From Cyanobium sp. Tous-M-B4 (lineage in GTDB: Bacteria > Cyanobacteriota > Cyanobacteriia > PCC-6307 > Cyanobiaceae): DNA of 64,000 nt. Position numbers and translations under genes: made by a program. The notes beneath the pieces are model-generated. The model was not told the origin of the DNA, did not search any database, and was given only the letters and a program-made list of their open reading frames with translations. Below, one piece after another: positions 29,432 through 38,054 of the stretch (position 1 is its first letter; the number at the start of each line of letters is the position of its first letter). The stretch is from NCBI RefSeq assembly GCF_024345395.1, contig NZ_JAGQBA010000001.1, positions 1 to 64,000 of the forward strand. Direction: 5' to 3'.

Positions 29432-30025
29432 TTAAATTCGCGCCAACGTAACCCGTTCGGGCTGGTGCTGATATTTACCGGCCCGATCTTGATAGGTGGT
29501 TTCGCAGGGATCGCCCTCAAAAAAGAGCAGCTGACAAATTCCCTCATTTGCATAAATGCGGCAGTCAGCACCCGAAGAATTACTGAACTCCAGGGTGAGG
29601 TGACCCTCCCAGCCGGCTTCCGCTGGCGTCGTATTAACAATGATACCTAGCCGGGCGTATGTGCTCTTACCCAGGCAGATCACCGTGATATTTGATGGCA
29701 CCTTCATCTTCTCCAGTGCCACTCCCAAGCCATAGGAATGGGCTGGCAAGATAAAATAAGATCCATCCTCGTCATCGTGCAGGGGAGCGGGTTCGAGGTT
29801 GGCCGGATTGAACCGCTTGGGGTTCATCACGGTGCCAGGCACATGCCGAAAGATCAAAAATTCCTTAGCCGACAACCGCAAGTCGTAGCCATAGGAAGAG
29901 CAGCCGTAGCTGAGCACCGGCGAGCCCGTCGTCTCGGGATCGAGGTGGCGCACCAGGCTCGACTGAAACGGCTGCAACAAACCTGCCGCAGCCTGCTCGT
30001 TGATCCAGCGGTCGTTCTTCAGCAT
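29432..30025 (-). CDS. dcd: dCTP deaminase
   Basis: Converts dCTP to dUTP, feeding dUMP to thymidylate synthase. Trimeric dUTPase-like fold motifs: SSYGYDLRLSAKEFLIF, GKSTYARLGIIVNTTPAEAG, and WEGHLTLEFSNSSG with the catalytic Glu. 197 residues from ATG at 30025, close to the usual 190-200. Its ATG overlaps the stop of the upstream BtuR/CobO-like gene, so the two are cotranscribed and probably coupled. Confidence 0.94.
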   Translation of the reverse strand: MLKNDRWINEQAAAGLLQPFQSSLVRHLDPETTGSPVLSYGCSSYGYDLRLSAKEFLIFRHVPGTVMNPKRFNPANLEPAPLHDDEDGSYFILPAHSYGLGVALEKMKVPSNITVICLGKSTYARLGIIVNTTPAEAGWEGHLTLEFSNSSGADCRIYANEGICQLLFFEGDPCETTYQDRAGKYQHQPERVTLARI

Positions 30026-30642
30026 CAGAGGCCTCGGCGCAACTGGGTGACCTGATCAGCCATGGCCATCAACTCAGGAGTCATGGCTGGCCCCGTCAAA
30101 ATGACATCTAAATGGGCTGGACGGCGCTCCAAGGTTGCCAGCACTTCAGCCTGCTCGATGTAGCCCAGCTCCACAGCCAAGCCCAGCTCATCGAGCACCA
30201 TCAGATCCACCGCACCACTGAGCAGCTGCTCGCGGCTGAAGGCCCACACCTGGCGCACCGCCTCCAACAACTCAAGCTCCTGGTGGGCAGCTGGCTCTGA
30301 CAGACAGGCAGGCACACCGGGCCGCAGCCATTGCAGTCGCCCACACAGCCAGACGCTGCTGCCGAGGCCCTGATCTACGCCACCCTTAAGAAACTGAGTA
30401 ACCAGCACCCGGCTGCCCAAACCGGCACTACGCAGGGCCTGGCTGAGCACGGCACCGAAACTGCCGCGGAATGGCGCCGTATGGATTTGCAGCAAGCCCT
30501 CCGACTGGGCCACTAGCCGCAATGCCGGCGCAGCTGCCACAGCCAAAGGGCGATGACCAGAGCGCTGAGGTTGGTGCTGTACCGCCGGAAAACCAGCTCC
30601 AGAGGAGGAGGTGAGGCCTGAGACGGGCAAGCTCGCGGTCAT
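30025..30642 (-). CDS. BtuR/CobO-like (corrinoid adenosyltransferase family) protein with degenerate P-loop
   Basis: 205 residues from ATG at 30642. The family order is clear: a first strand [20 protein letters not shown], then [16 protein letters not shown], the Walker-B-like [16 protein letters not shown], and [20 protein letters not shown]. In working enzymes the first segment is a P-loop of the form GNGKGKTTAA; here the Lys, Gly and Thr residues are gone ([10 protein letters not shown]), so ATP binding in the usual way is doubtful. It may be a repurposed paralogue. cobS elsewhere in the window shows the organism makes a cobamide. It is cotranscribed with dcd and divergent from ntcA. Confidence 0.75.
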   Translation of the reverse strand: MTASLPVSGLTSSSGAGFPAVQHQPQRSGHRPLAVAAAPALRLVAQSEGLLQIHTAPFRGSFGAVLSQALRSAGLGSRVLVTQFLKGGVDQGLGSSVWLCGRLQWLRPGVPACLSEPAAHQELELLEAVRQVWAFSREQLLSGAVDLMVLDELGLAVELGYIEQAEVLATLERRPAHLDVILTGPAMTPELMAMADQVTQLRRGL

Positions 30643-30751
30643 GAACAACCTGAATAAAAACCTGGAAAATCGAAAACAGACCTGGGGAGCCGCGAGCAGC
30701 CCATGGCCCCGCGAAGCTGAATGTAGCGGGATCGGGCCGCTTCACAAGCAA

Positions 30752-30811
30752 ACGACACCATCCCTAGCGGAAACATACGTACTGGTGCGCAGGGGGCGCC
30801 GGCGGTGTCGT
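30752..30811. repeat. Inverted repeat in the ntcA upstream region
   Basis: A perfect eight-base inverted repeat, ACGACACC (30752-30759) and GGTGTCGT (30804-30811), encloses a second smaller stem GGTGC/GCGCC. It lies 72 bases before the ntcA ATG, in the 241-base gap shared with the divergent BtuR/CobO-like gene. I could not find a GTA-N8-TAC NtcA site in this gap. It may be a leader RNA hairpin or protein site; function unknown. Confidence 0.4.
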
Positions 30812-30883
30812 CTGAAACCGTGTGTATTGCTACAAGCCGCCCCCCGGGTGATCCTTAGGGTCCCGGCACTTGCCCAGACCTTG

Positions 30884-31624
30884 ATGGTTGGCGCTACCCA
30901 CGGATTTAGCCGTACCGCCAACACCCCATCGACGGGTGCCCCTGGCGTGGTGGCAGGCATGGGCAGCGCCGGCCAGGGCAACCCCACCCTGTTGGAAGTG
31001 ATCCGGGGCCTGGCCGGCAGCAGTGTTGAGACGATCGAACGGGGCAAGACGATTTTTTTTCCCGGCGATCCAGCCGAGAGGGTCTACCTGCTGCGGCGCG
31101 GAGCGGTCCGGCTGTCGCGGGTATATGAATCCGGCGAGGAGATCACCGTGGCCCTGTTGCGTGAGAACAGTCTGTTTGGTGTGCTGTCGCTGCTTACCGG
31201 CCAGCGCTCCGACCGCTTTTATCACGCTGTGGCCTTCACCAGGGTCGAGATGGTGACCGCACCAGCCACCTCCGTGCGCCGGGCGATCGAGCAGGACGCC
31301 AGCGTGGGCTTGCTGCTGCTGCAGGGCCTGTCTTCGCGAATACTGCAGACCGAAACGATGATCGAAACCCTCACCCACCGCGACATGAGCTCGCGGCTGG
31401 TGAGCTTCCTGCTGGTGCTGTGTCGCGATTTCGGCGTTCCCAGCTCGGAAGGGATCACGATTGATCTGCGCCTGTCCCACCAGGCGATTGCCGAAGCGAT
31501 TGGCTCCACCCGGGTCACAATCACTCGCCTGCTGGGCGACCTGCGCAACGACGGGCTGGTTCAGATCGACCGCAAAAAGATCACTGTGTTTGATCCAATC
31601 GCCCTAGCCAAGCGCTTCAGCTGA
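30884..31624 (+). CDS. ntcA: Global nitrogen regulator NtcA
   Basis: CRP/FNR-family activator that responds to 2-oxoglutarate and controls nitrogen assimilation genes in cyanobacteria. The effector domain includes [38 protein letters not shown] and [17 protein letters not shown]. The helix-turn-helix is [20 protein letters not shown], and the protein ends [16 protein letters not shown]. 246 residues from ATG at 30884; the N-terminal 35 residues are variable in the genus, so the start carries some doubt. Confidence 0.96.
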   Translation: MVGATHGFSRTANTPSTGAPGVVAGMGSAGQGNPTLLEVIRGLAGSSVETIERGKTIFFPGDPAERVYLLRRGAVRLSRVYESGEEITVALLRENSLFGVLSLLTGQRSDRFYHAVAFTRVEMVTAPATSVRRAIEQDASVGLLLLQGLSSRILQTETMIETLTHRDMSSRLVSFLLVLCRDFGVPSSEGITIDLRLSHQAIAEAIGSTRVTITRLLGDLRNDGLVQIDRKKITVFDPIALAKRFS

Positions 31625-31658
31625 ACGCCAGAGATACTGGGGCCCTTCGCGGACGTAT

Positions 31659-32876
31659 GTGACGGGCTGGCTGCTGATCCTCGCTCTGCTCGCCCTAGGG
31701 GGGGTGCTCTCCACCCTGGGCGACCGACTCGGCAGCCTGGTGGGCAAGGCGCGCTTGAGCCTGTTGGGGATGCGGCCCCGCCGCACCGCCGTGTTGATCA
31801 CGGTGCTCACAGGCAGCCTGATCAGTGCCATCTCCCTCGGCCTGATGCTCTTAGTGAGCGAGCGGCTGCGCACGGGCCTGTTTGAACTCGATCGACTGGA
31901 GCAACGGCTGCAAACCAGCCGCAGCCAACTGAGCCGCAGCAATAGCCAACTAGCTAGCAGCCGCCTGGAGGTGGCGAGGGCTGAACAGGGCAAACGCGAG
32001 GCTCAGGCGCGCTTTGAGCAGGCCCAAGCCCGCGCCAGCAAATTGCGCCAAGAGCTGGCGCCACTTTTAGCCCAGCGCAACCGGCTGGAGCTGGAGCGCA
32101 GCCGTCTCAGCGAGGAGGTGAAGGGGCGGGATGCGGAAATCCGCCGCACCGAAGCGGAACTAGCCCAGGTGCGCCGCCGGATTAGCGCCGGAGCCCAAGA
32201 ACTTAAAGACCTGGAGAGCAACCTGATTGCTCTGCGCCGCGGAGACGTGGTGCTCAGCAGCGGTCAGACCCTGGCCAGCGCCAAGGTGACCCTTGAGCGC
32301 CCCGAGCAGGCCAAGGATGTGATCACCGCCTTGCTGCAGCAGGCCAATCTCAACGCCTTCAGGCGGGTGCTGCCCGGCCAGCCCCCCGATCGCCAGATCC
32401 TGCTGGTACCCAAAAATGACATCAGCAAGCTGGAAGGCCTGCTCGCCAAGCCCGGCAGCTGGGTGGTGAGCATTCTCTCGGCAGCCAACGTGCTACGGGG
32501 CGAGCGCCAGGTGCTTGCCTTCCCAGACCTACGCCCCAACCGCCCAGTAGTTAAGGCCGGCGAAGTGCTGGCCAGCACCACGATCGAGGGCGACCTCACA
32601 GCCCTGGAGCCGGTTTCGCGGCGACTCAACCTGCTGCTGGCCGCTGCCTATGCCCGAGCCCAGCGCCAGGGCACGTTGGTGGAAGGGCTGCAGTTCGATG
32701 CGGCCAGCTTTAAAAATCTGGCCCGGGAGCTGAGCGAGCGCCAGCCAGGCCAGGTTGCCCTACTAGAAGCACTCGCCATCAATAACGCCAGCACCGCCGA
32801 CCCAATTGCGGTGGAATTGCGCTGGTTGACAGCCCCATCTCCATCCCAATCTGGGCCAGGCCCTCGCCGCCCATGA
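31659..32876 (+). CDS. DUF3084 protein with long coiled coil
   Basis: 405 residues from GTG at 31659. Two N-terminal membrane helices (LLILALLALGGVLSTLG and AVLITVLTGSLISAISLGLM) are followed by a coiled coil rich in Arg, Gln, Glu and Leu (about residues 75-190, RLEQRLQTSRSQLSRSNSQL and on), then a globular part with VVLSSGQTLASAKVTLERPE. This matches cyanobacterial DUF3084. Function unknown; the layout suggests an envelope or scaffold role. Its end overlaps the next gene by four bases (ATGA). Confidence 0.85.
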   Translation: MTGWLLILALLALGGVLSTLGDRLGSLVGKARLSLLGMRPRRTAVLITVLTGSLISAISLGLMLLVSERLRTGLFELDRLEQRLQTSRSQLSRSNSQLASSRLEVARAEQGKREAQARFEQAQARASKLRQELAPLLAQRNRLELERSRLSEEVKGRDAEIRRTEAELAQVRRRISAGAQELKDLESNLIALRRGDVVLSSGQTLASAKVTLERPEQAKDVITALLQQANLNAFRRVLPGQPPDRQILLVPKNDISKLEGLLAKPGSWVVSILSAANVLRGERQVLAFPDLRPNRPVVKAGEVLASTTIEGDLTALEPVSRRLNLLLAAAYARAQRQGTLVEGLQFDAASFKNLARELSERQPGQVALLEALAINNASTADPIAVELRWLTAPSPSQSGPGPRRP

Positions 32877-33337
32877 CGCGCGCTGCGGCGGGCCTGGTGG
32901 CAGGCCTAGATCCCGGGCGCAGCAAATGCGGTCTAGTGCTTGCTGATCCTGCCCTTGGCCAGATCCGGCAGGCTGCAATCCTGCCCCCGCAAGCCTGCCT
33001 CGCCCTGCTCAAAAGCTGGCAGCAAGTGGGGCTTGATCAGGTTGTGCTCGGCAATGGCACCGGCAGCCAAGACTGGCGCAGCCGGCTTGGCCAGCAGCGG
33101 CTGGCGCTAGCTGTGGTGGATGAGAGCGGCAGCACCCTGGCGGCCCGCGAGCGCTACTGGCAGCTGTGGCCCCCTAGGGGCTGGAGGCGACTGCTGCCGG
33201 CGGGCTTGCGCTTGCCCCCCCGCGATATCGACGATGTGGTCGCCCAGCTGCTGATTGAGCGCTATTGCGGGATGACCCTGCAGCGCAGCAACCAGGAGGT
33301 GCTGAGGCAATGGCCGCAGCCGGTCGCCGCAGACTAA
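32873..33337 (+). CDS. RNase H-like nuclease, YqgF/RuvX-related
   Basis: 154 residues. VAGLDPGRSKCGLVLADP is the first beta hairpin with the catalytic Asp of the RNase H fold, VVLGNGTGSQDW is the middle strand, LAVVDESGSTL carries a second acidic residue, and RDIDDVVAQLLIERY holds the C-terminal acidic pair. This places it with YqgF/RuvX-like resolvases or pre-16S rRNA nucleases but as a divergent member; the canonical yqgF is probably elsewhere. The ATG overlaps the DUF3084 stop. Confidence 0.75.
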   Translation: MTRAAAGLVAGLDPGRSKCGLVLADPALGQIRQAAILPPQACLALLKSWQQVGLDQVVLGNGTGSQDWRSRLGQQRLALAVVDESGSTLAARERYWQLWPPRGWRRLLPAGLRLPPRDIDDVVAQLLIERYCGMTLQRSNQEVLRQWPQPVAAD

Positions 33338-33343
33338 ATCGGT

Positions 33344-33601
33344 TTAAAAACGGGCCCGAACCGTGAAGACGTAGTCACCGCCAGGCTCGAGCTGGTAGTC
33401 GACCTTGAGCAGATAACGCAGCAGAGCGTCCTGGATCAGAGCTCTGCCCAATGAAGGCTCAACGCTGAGTTCACCGCGGTCAAAGGCCCAGCGGAAACTC
33501 CATTGGTAGCCGCCCGCACTCACCTCCCCCTCCAGCACCCTCTGGCTGAAGCTCTGATGCAGCACCCGCAACTGGGCAGTGGTGGAGGGAAGGCGTGCCA
33601 T
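33344..33601 (-). CDS. DUF3146 family protein
   Basis: 85 residues, beta-rich: TTAQLRVLHQSFSQRVLEGE, VSAGGYQWSFRWAFDRGELS, then the ending VDYQLEPGGDYVFTVRARF. Matches the cyanobacterial DUF3146 pattern as I recall it. No signal or membrane part. It starts four bases after the pth stop on the same strand, making it the likely last gene of psbH-tatA-pth-DUF3146. Confidence 0.8.
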   Translation of the reverse strand: MARLPSTTAQLRVLHQSFSQRVLEGEVSAGGYQWSFRWAFDRGELSVEPSLGRALIQDALLRYLLKVDYQLEPGGDYVFTVRARF

Positions 33602-33605
33602 CGGC

Positions 33606-34235
33606 TCAGGCTGCCGTGCCCTGGGGCTGAAAACTGTTGAGTCGGTTGCCAGCCCGCTCCAGGCCGAGGCGCTGAATCAGGCCAATACCTGCCTCCACCT
33701 CGCGCAGCACCTCCTCGAGCAGGGGCTGCTCGGCAAGCGTGAAGCGTCCGAGCACATGGCCAACGGTGCGGGCGCGGCGCTCGCCGGGATCTTGGGCGGG
33801 GGCGCCAATACCAATACGAAGCCGCGGAAAGTCCTGGGTACCTAGGTGGCTGATGGTGCTGCGCAGGCCGTTATGCCCCCCGGCACTGCCCGTAGCCCGC
33901 AGCCTCAACTTGCCGAGGGGTAGATCCATGTCATCCACCAGCACCAGCAACTGGGCAGGCTCGAAACCAAACCAGTCAAGGGCTGCGCGGATCGAGCGAC
34001 CACTTTCATTCATAAAGGTCTGGGGCATCAATAGCCGCAGCCGGGCAGGCCCTGAACCCACCTCAGCCACCAAGCCCTGAAGCTTTGGCTGCTGCCGAAA
34101 AGAGACGCCGCCAGCGCAATCGACTAGACGCTCAAGGGCCATAAAGCCCACGTTGTGGCGAGTACCTGCGTACTTGGCTCCCGGGTTACCCAGGCCCACC
34201 ACCAACTGCAACGACAACTCAGGCCGCGGGACCAT
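33606..34235 (-). CDS. pth: Peptidyl-tRNA hydrolase
   Basis: Releases tRNA from prematurely dropped peptidyl-tRNAs. Motifs: LVVGLGNPGAKYAGTRHNVG with the catalytic His, MPQTFMNESGRSI, LVLVDDMDLPLGKLRLRATG, and GSAGGHNGLRSTISHLGTQD. 209 residues from ATG at 34235, which lies inside the 3' end of tatA (17-base overlap). Slightly longer than usual because of a C-terminal Gln/Ala end. Confidence 0.95.
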   Translation of the reverse strand: MVPRPELSLQLVVGLGNPGAKYAGTRHNVGFMALERLVDCAGGVSFRQQPKLQGLVAEVGSGPARLRLLMPQTFMNESGRSIRAALDWFGFEPAQLLVLVDDMDLPLGKLRLRATGSAGGHNGLRSTISHLGTQDFPRLRIGIGAPAQDPGERRARTVGHVLGRFTLAEQPLLEEVLREVEAGIGLIQRLGLERAGNRLNSFQPQGTAA

Positions 34236-34515
34236 CGAGAGGCTGCTCAATGAGCTCTGGAGCATCAGCCCCAGAGGCATCAGCTGAAACAAGCTCAGTT
34301 GCAGAAACTGCAACCGGCAGCTCAGCCGCGACAGGTTCGGCGGTGGTGATCGCCGTGCGCAGCTCCTTTTCGAACTCGGAGGAAGCGGATTGAAAACCCT
34401 TCAAGGTGCGCCCCAGGGTTTTACCAAGCTCCGGCAGCCGCTTTGGCCCGAACACCAGCAGCCCGATGGCGGCAATTACCGCCAGCTCAGGCAGGCCAAT
34501 GCCAAACACGTTCAT
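34219..34515 (-). CDS. tatA: Sec-independent translocase protein TatA
   Basis: Pore-forming component of the Tat pathway, which exports folded proteins to the periplasm or thylakoid lumen. One N-terminal membrane helix (LPELAVIAAIGLLVFG) leads to the hinge and amphipathic helix FGPKRLPELGKTLGRTLKGF, then an acidic variable tail. 98 residues from ATG at 34515, which overlaps the stop of psbH. TatB-like function cannot be excluded from sequence. Operon with psbH and pth. Confidence 0.92.
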   Translation of the reverse strand: MNVFGIGLPELAVIAAIGLLVFGPKRLPELGKTLGRTLKGFQSASSEFEKELRTAITTAEPVAAELPVAVSATELVSADASGADAPELIEQPLDGPAA

Positions 34516-34715
34516 CAGCCGAGGCCGTTCCAGTTGACCGTGATGCCCTCGAGCAGCAAGGACTTGTTGTACAGCTGAAGAATGATTAGCAGAAACACCA
34601 GGAAGAGCACCATAAAAATGCCCATCACGGGCGTGGTGCCCCAACCGGGAACGACCTTGCCGTACTCAGAATTGAGTGGCCGCAGGATGTCTCCGAGGCG
34701 GGTGCGTTGGGCCAT
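34515..34715 (-). CDS. psbH: Photosystem II protein PsbH
   Basis: 66-residue single-span subunit next to CP47, needed for QB-site stability. [20 protein letters not shown] is the stromal N-terminus, [20 protein letters not shown] the membrane helix, and [14 protein letters not shown] the luminal end. ATG at 34715. It is divergent from psbN (122-base gap), the classic cyanobacterial arrangement, and its stop overlaps the tatA start. Confidence 0.97.
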   Translation of the reverse strand: MAQRTRLGDILRPLNSEYGKVVPGWGTTPVMGIFMVLFLVFLLIILQLYNKSLLLEGITVNWNGLG

Positions 34716-34837
34716 GTCTGCTGCAGCCTCTCGGGCATGGATTCGCTTTAAGTACTGTAAGGGCCTCGCGTACCGCGTTGCGGCGGTCCGTCGAGAGTTG
34801 TGACGCAACCCGTCACCTGCATCCCCCTTCCGCCTCC

Positions 34838-34990
34838 ATGGACCCCACCGCCACCACCAGCTCCCCGGCCCTTTCTGTGGCCCTCGCCGTGCTGGCGGTG
34901 CTGCTTTCGCTCACCGGTTTTGGGGTGTATCAAGCCTTCGGGCCGCCCTCCAAGGGCCTCACCGACCCCTTTGACGACCACGACGACTGA
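34838..34990 (+). CDS. psbN: Photosystem II assembly protein PsbN
   Basis: 50 residues from ATG at 34838: one membrane helix ([20 protein letters not shown]) followed by [20 protein letters not shown], the conserved PsbN tail. Although named a photosystem II subunit, PsbN is regarded as an assembly factor. Divergent from psbH. It ends ten bases before the end of the convergent mannosidase gene. Confidence 0.95.
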   Translation: MDPTATTSSPALSVALAVLAVLLSLTGFGVYQAFGPPSKGLTDPFDDHDD

Positions 34991-35000
34991 GCGCTAAGCG

Positions 35001-37940
35001 CTAGGCCAAATAGGGGCGCAATCGCCAAAATCCCAAGCTCCACGGCGCCAGCCGCCAGGGATCTTCGGCAATCTTTCTTTGGGAAACCAAGGGCTGATCA
35101 AGGCCATCGAGTCGCTCCAGCAGCTGCCAGCTCTCTCCCACCTCCAGGTAACGGCGGCAAGGGGAACAGTTCTGCACGGTGAGCACCACGTCCCCCGACG
35201 CCCCTAGCGGCCGGCAGCCCAGTAGCAACAGCCCCTCGTCCAGGGGAGGCAGGGCCTGATGTCGTTTAGGCCGGCCCTGGGCCGCCGCCGGCCGCAGCCA
35301 TAGCGGTTCCCTGAAGGCCACCGCCTGCTTGGGCACCTGGGCCCGGCACCAGCCTGCTGGGCAGGGCGCCAGGGCCAACCGCAAGCGCTGCAGGCCGTTA
35401 TCAGCGCCAGGATCTGGCCAAGTAGGCGCCCGCAGCAGCGACACACCCAACTGCTCCGAACTAGCCGACACCCCCTGGGGCCCATCGAGCAGCACCGCCA
35501 AGCCGCCGTCGACAGCCACAGAAGCGATCCAGCTGATCGCTGGCAGCTCCCAGCGGGCCTGCTCGCGGTCAGTGACCGGCTGGGCTGGCCGTTCCAGCAC
35601 GCCACCGGAGGTATCCGCCGCCCAGCGCAGGGCCGGCTGGGCCAAGGGGATCTCCAGGCGCAGCAGCTCATGGCGCTGGCGCCAGTCAACGCTGAGCACA
35701 AGCTCGAGCCAGGGGGTATTGGCTAGTAAGCGCCCCTCCAGCCGCACCGCACTGGCCCCGCACTGGCCCCGCCACACAAAACTGGTGCACAGCTCGCCCT
35801 GCTCCAGCCAGCTCGGCTCGCCCTGCCACTGCCAGGCCAGCGGATGGTCCCGGTAGCCCGTGGCGATGTCCCAGGCATCCCAAAACTCACCGCGATCGGC
35901 AAAACGCCGCCAGGCCAGCGGTCCTGCCAACTGGGGCTGATCTTGGCTATCCCACAGCTGCTCGAGGCCCCGCGGCCCCAGCTCAAAACTCACCAAACCG
36001 TTGCCGCAGCGCCAGCCCTCTCGCCACACCGGCGCTTCAACCTGAGCTGCCTCAACCTGAGCTGCCTGAGAGGCGGCCACTGCATCCGTTCGCTCCAGGG
36101 GCAGGGCGGCCACTCCCGCCAAGGGCGGCAGCTGCAGCCACTGGCCGCCAGCCCGGGCCGGCTGGGCCGGCAGCGTGACGCCGCCACAACTCCAGCTGCC
36201 CAAAGGCACCCGCAGACTGCGGGCCCGCGGAGGCAGGGGCTGGAGCTGGGCTACCCACCAACCCACACCCACACCGTCATCTTCACCGCCATCAGCTCCT
36301 AGCCAGGCCTGCAGAGCCCGATCCCGTTGCAGGCAGGCGCTGCGGCGCGCTGCCCGCCACTGGGGCTCGGCCTGCTCGAACACCTCCGGAATCGAGGTGC
36401 CGGGCAAAATGTCGTGAAACTGCTGAAAAAGCAGCGTTCGCCAGTCGACCGTTTCCGGCTCGCCGGCTAGGGACTGGGCCAGCTCAGCCTCCCGCAGCAG
36501 CCGCTCGAGCGTGCGGTTGTGGCGCTTCTGATCAGGGCGCGAGGTGGCGCAGCCGCGATGCAGCTCCAGGTAAAGCTCGTCGCGCCACACCGGCAGCCGG
36601 AGCGCCAGCGGCTCGAGGGCAGCCAAATAACCCCGCAAGCTGCCGTGATGCTGGGGAGCAGCCTCAGCTTGCTGCTGCCAGAGCCGCAGCTGCTCGAGCA
36701 TTTCGGCGCTGGGGCCACCACCGTGGTCGCCCACTCCGGGCAGCCACAGGGCCGATTCAACCCCGGTCGCGCCTTGCCAAGCCAAGCGATATCGCTCCAT
36801 CGCCACGGGGTCGCCATCGGTGCCGATCGGGGCGTTGATCAGGGCCAGCAGCTCGGAACCGCAGCGACTGCGCCAGCGAAACAGCCGGTGGGGGAAGGGA
36901 TTGGTGGCGTTCCAGGCCATTTTGTGGGTGCAAAACCAACGCACGCCGGTGCTGCCAGCCACGGCCGGCAGGCCGCTGGCGAAGCCAAAGCTGTCGGGCA
37001 ACCAGGCCAAATAGTGCTCCAGCTCCGGGAAGCTGGCGGCGCTGAATTGCTGGCCCAGCTGAAACTGGCGCAGCAGGGAGGAGCTGCTGATCAGCACGCA
37101 GTCGCTCTCCACCCAGGGGCCGTTGATCGGCTCAAAGCGACCGGCTGCCACCGCGCGCTGCAGACGGGCGAACAGGGCCGGCCGGTGTTGCTGCAGCCAG
37201 GCGTATAGGGCCGGTGTGGAGTGGCCGAAATGCAACTCCTCGAAGCGCTCGATCAGATCAAGGGCAGAGGTGAAGGTGCGCTCGGCCGCTTGCCAGGTGT
37301 CGGCCACCGGCCAGAGCCAGGCCAGATCGAGGTGGGCATGGCCCAACACATGAAACCGACCTGTCGGCGGTTCGCCGCTGCGCAGCTGGGCAAGCTCAGC
37401 CTTGGTTTCAGCCAACAAATCCACCGGATCGGCTGGATCCAGGGGCTCGAGCTCAAGACGGCTCTCGATCAGAGCACCGTCGTCGTGCACGGGGCTGCGC
37501 AGGCGTAACTCCAGCTCCAGGGCCTCCCCCTGCCACCAGCGCTCGGGCAGCAACCAGCGGCAAGCGGTGTCGAACAGGTCGCCGCCATGCACCCTCACAC
37601 CATCAACCCGTAGCTCCACCTGGTCGGCCCACCAGCGCAGCACCAGCCGGGCCTGGGCAACGGGCTCCGGCTGGTGCAGCTGCAGCCAGGTCTCCGGGCA
37701 AACCAGCCGCAGCCGTAGCTCCCGCCACTGGCCACCCCGCGGCCAAATCACCAACCCCCGAGCTGCCCAATCCGGACGACATTGCTGGCCCCAAGGATCG
37801 TCAATGGCTGGGCCAAACCGCCCTCCCGCCTGCACGCAGCGCCAGAGTGGTTGGAGATCCAAGCGCGAATGGGTTGGCCGCAAACGTGACTGAATCGTTT
37901 CAATCCGTGGGGTCTGCCCTAGTCCTGAGGCCTCAGGCAT
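35001..37940 (-). CDS. Alpha-mannosidase, glycoside hydrolase family 38
   Basis: 979 residues from ATG at 37940. The GH38 zinc site and catalytic core are intact: FHVLGHAHLDLAWLWPVADT (about residue 200, His/Asp ligands), the nucleophile region LAWLPDSFGFASGLPAVAGS, and WRDELYLELHRGCATS, with LFQQFHDILPGTSIPEVFEQ later. The C-terminal half is the beta-sandwich region. It removes alpha-linked mannose from glycans, cytoplasmic judging from the absence of a signal peptide. A GH38 enzyme in a small phototroph suggests turnover of its own mannose-containing polymers. Divergent from psbI. Confidence 0.93.
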   Translation of the reverse strand: MPEASGLGQTPRIETIQSRLRPTHSRLDLQPLWRCVQAGGRFGPAIDDPWGQQCRPDWAARGLVIWPRGGQWRELRLRLVCPETWLQLHQPEPVAQARLVLRWWADQVELRVDGVRVHGGDLFDTACRWLLPERWWQGEALELELRLRSPVHDDGALIESRLELEPLDPADPVDLLAETKAELAQLRSGEPPTGRFHVLGHAHLDLAWLWPVADTWQAAERTFTSALDLIERFEELHFGHSTPALYAWLQQHRPALFARLQRAVAAGRFEPINGPWVESDCVLISSSSLLRQFQLGQQFSAASFPELEHYLAWLPDSFGFASGLPAVAGSTGVRWFCTHKMAWNATNPFPHRLFRWRSRCGSELLALINAPIGTDGDPVAMERYRLAWQGATGVESALWLPGVGDHGGGPSAEMLEQLRLWQQQAEAAPQHHGSLRGYLAALEPLALRLPVWRDELYLELHRGCATSRPDQKRHNRTLERLLREAELAQSLAGEPETVDWRTLLFQQFHDILPGTSIPEVFEQAEPQWRAARRSACLQRDRALQAWLGADGGEDDGVGVGWWVAQLQPLPPRARSLRVPLGSWSCGGVTLPAQPARAGGQWLQLPPLAGVAALPLERTDAVAASQAAQVEAAQVEAPVWREGWRCGNGLVSFELGPRGLEQLWDSQDQPQLAGPLAWRRFADRGEFWDAWDIATGYRDHPLAWQWQGEPSWLEQGELCTSFVWRGQCGASAVRLEGRLLANTPWLELVLSVDWRQRHELLRLEIPLAQPALRWAADTSGGVLERPAQPVTDREQARWELPAISWIASVAVDGGLAVLLDGPQGVSASSEQLGVSLLRAPTWPDPGADNGLQRLRLALAPCPAGWCRAQVPKQAVAFREPLWLRPAAAQGRPKRHQALPPLDEGLLLLGCRPLGASGDVVLTVQNCSPCRRYLEVGESWQLLERLDGLDQPLVSQRKIAEDPWRLAPWSLGFWRLRPYLA

Positions 37941-37942
37941 CG

Positions 37943-37970
37943 TTGGATGGCAAGCCGAGTCCCATAGGAT
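37943..37970 (+). promoter_or_regulatory. Putative sigma-70-type promoter of psbI
   Basis: TTGGAT (37943-37948) and TAGGAT (37965-37970) are separated by 16 bases, 85 bases before the psbI ATG. The -35 element begins just after the mannosidase start codon on the other strand. Confidence 0.5.
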
Positions 37971-37990
37971 GATCCCGCAGCTGCGGGGTC
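37971..37990 (+). promoter_or_regulatory. Palindrome / 5' leader hairpin of psbI
   Basis: GATCCCGC-AGCT-GCGGGGTC forms an eight-base-pair stem with a four-base loop; the inner 14 bases are a perfect palindrome. It begins directly after the putative -10 box, so it would be the first structure in the psbI message, or an operator. Confidence 0.45.
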
Positions 37991-38054
37991 GACTAGGCCC
38001 TTCAACGCGCCTGTCACTCCCTGTCACCCGCTCGCCGTTCCCCAAGGCCGAACC

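Noticed and set aside
30825-30845. TGTGTATTGCTACA as an NtcA box upstream of ntcA
   Set aside because: The spacing between the outer triplets is too short for GTA-N8-TAC.
34740-34765. HLR1-like direct repeats (TTACA, TTAAA) upstream of psbH on the minus strand
   Set aside because: Start-to-start spacing is nine, not ten, and the second copy mismatches, so RpaB binding cannot be claimed.
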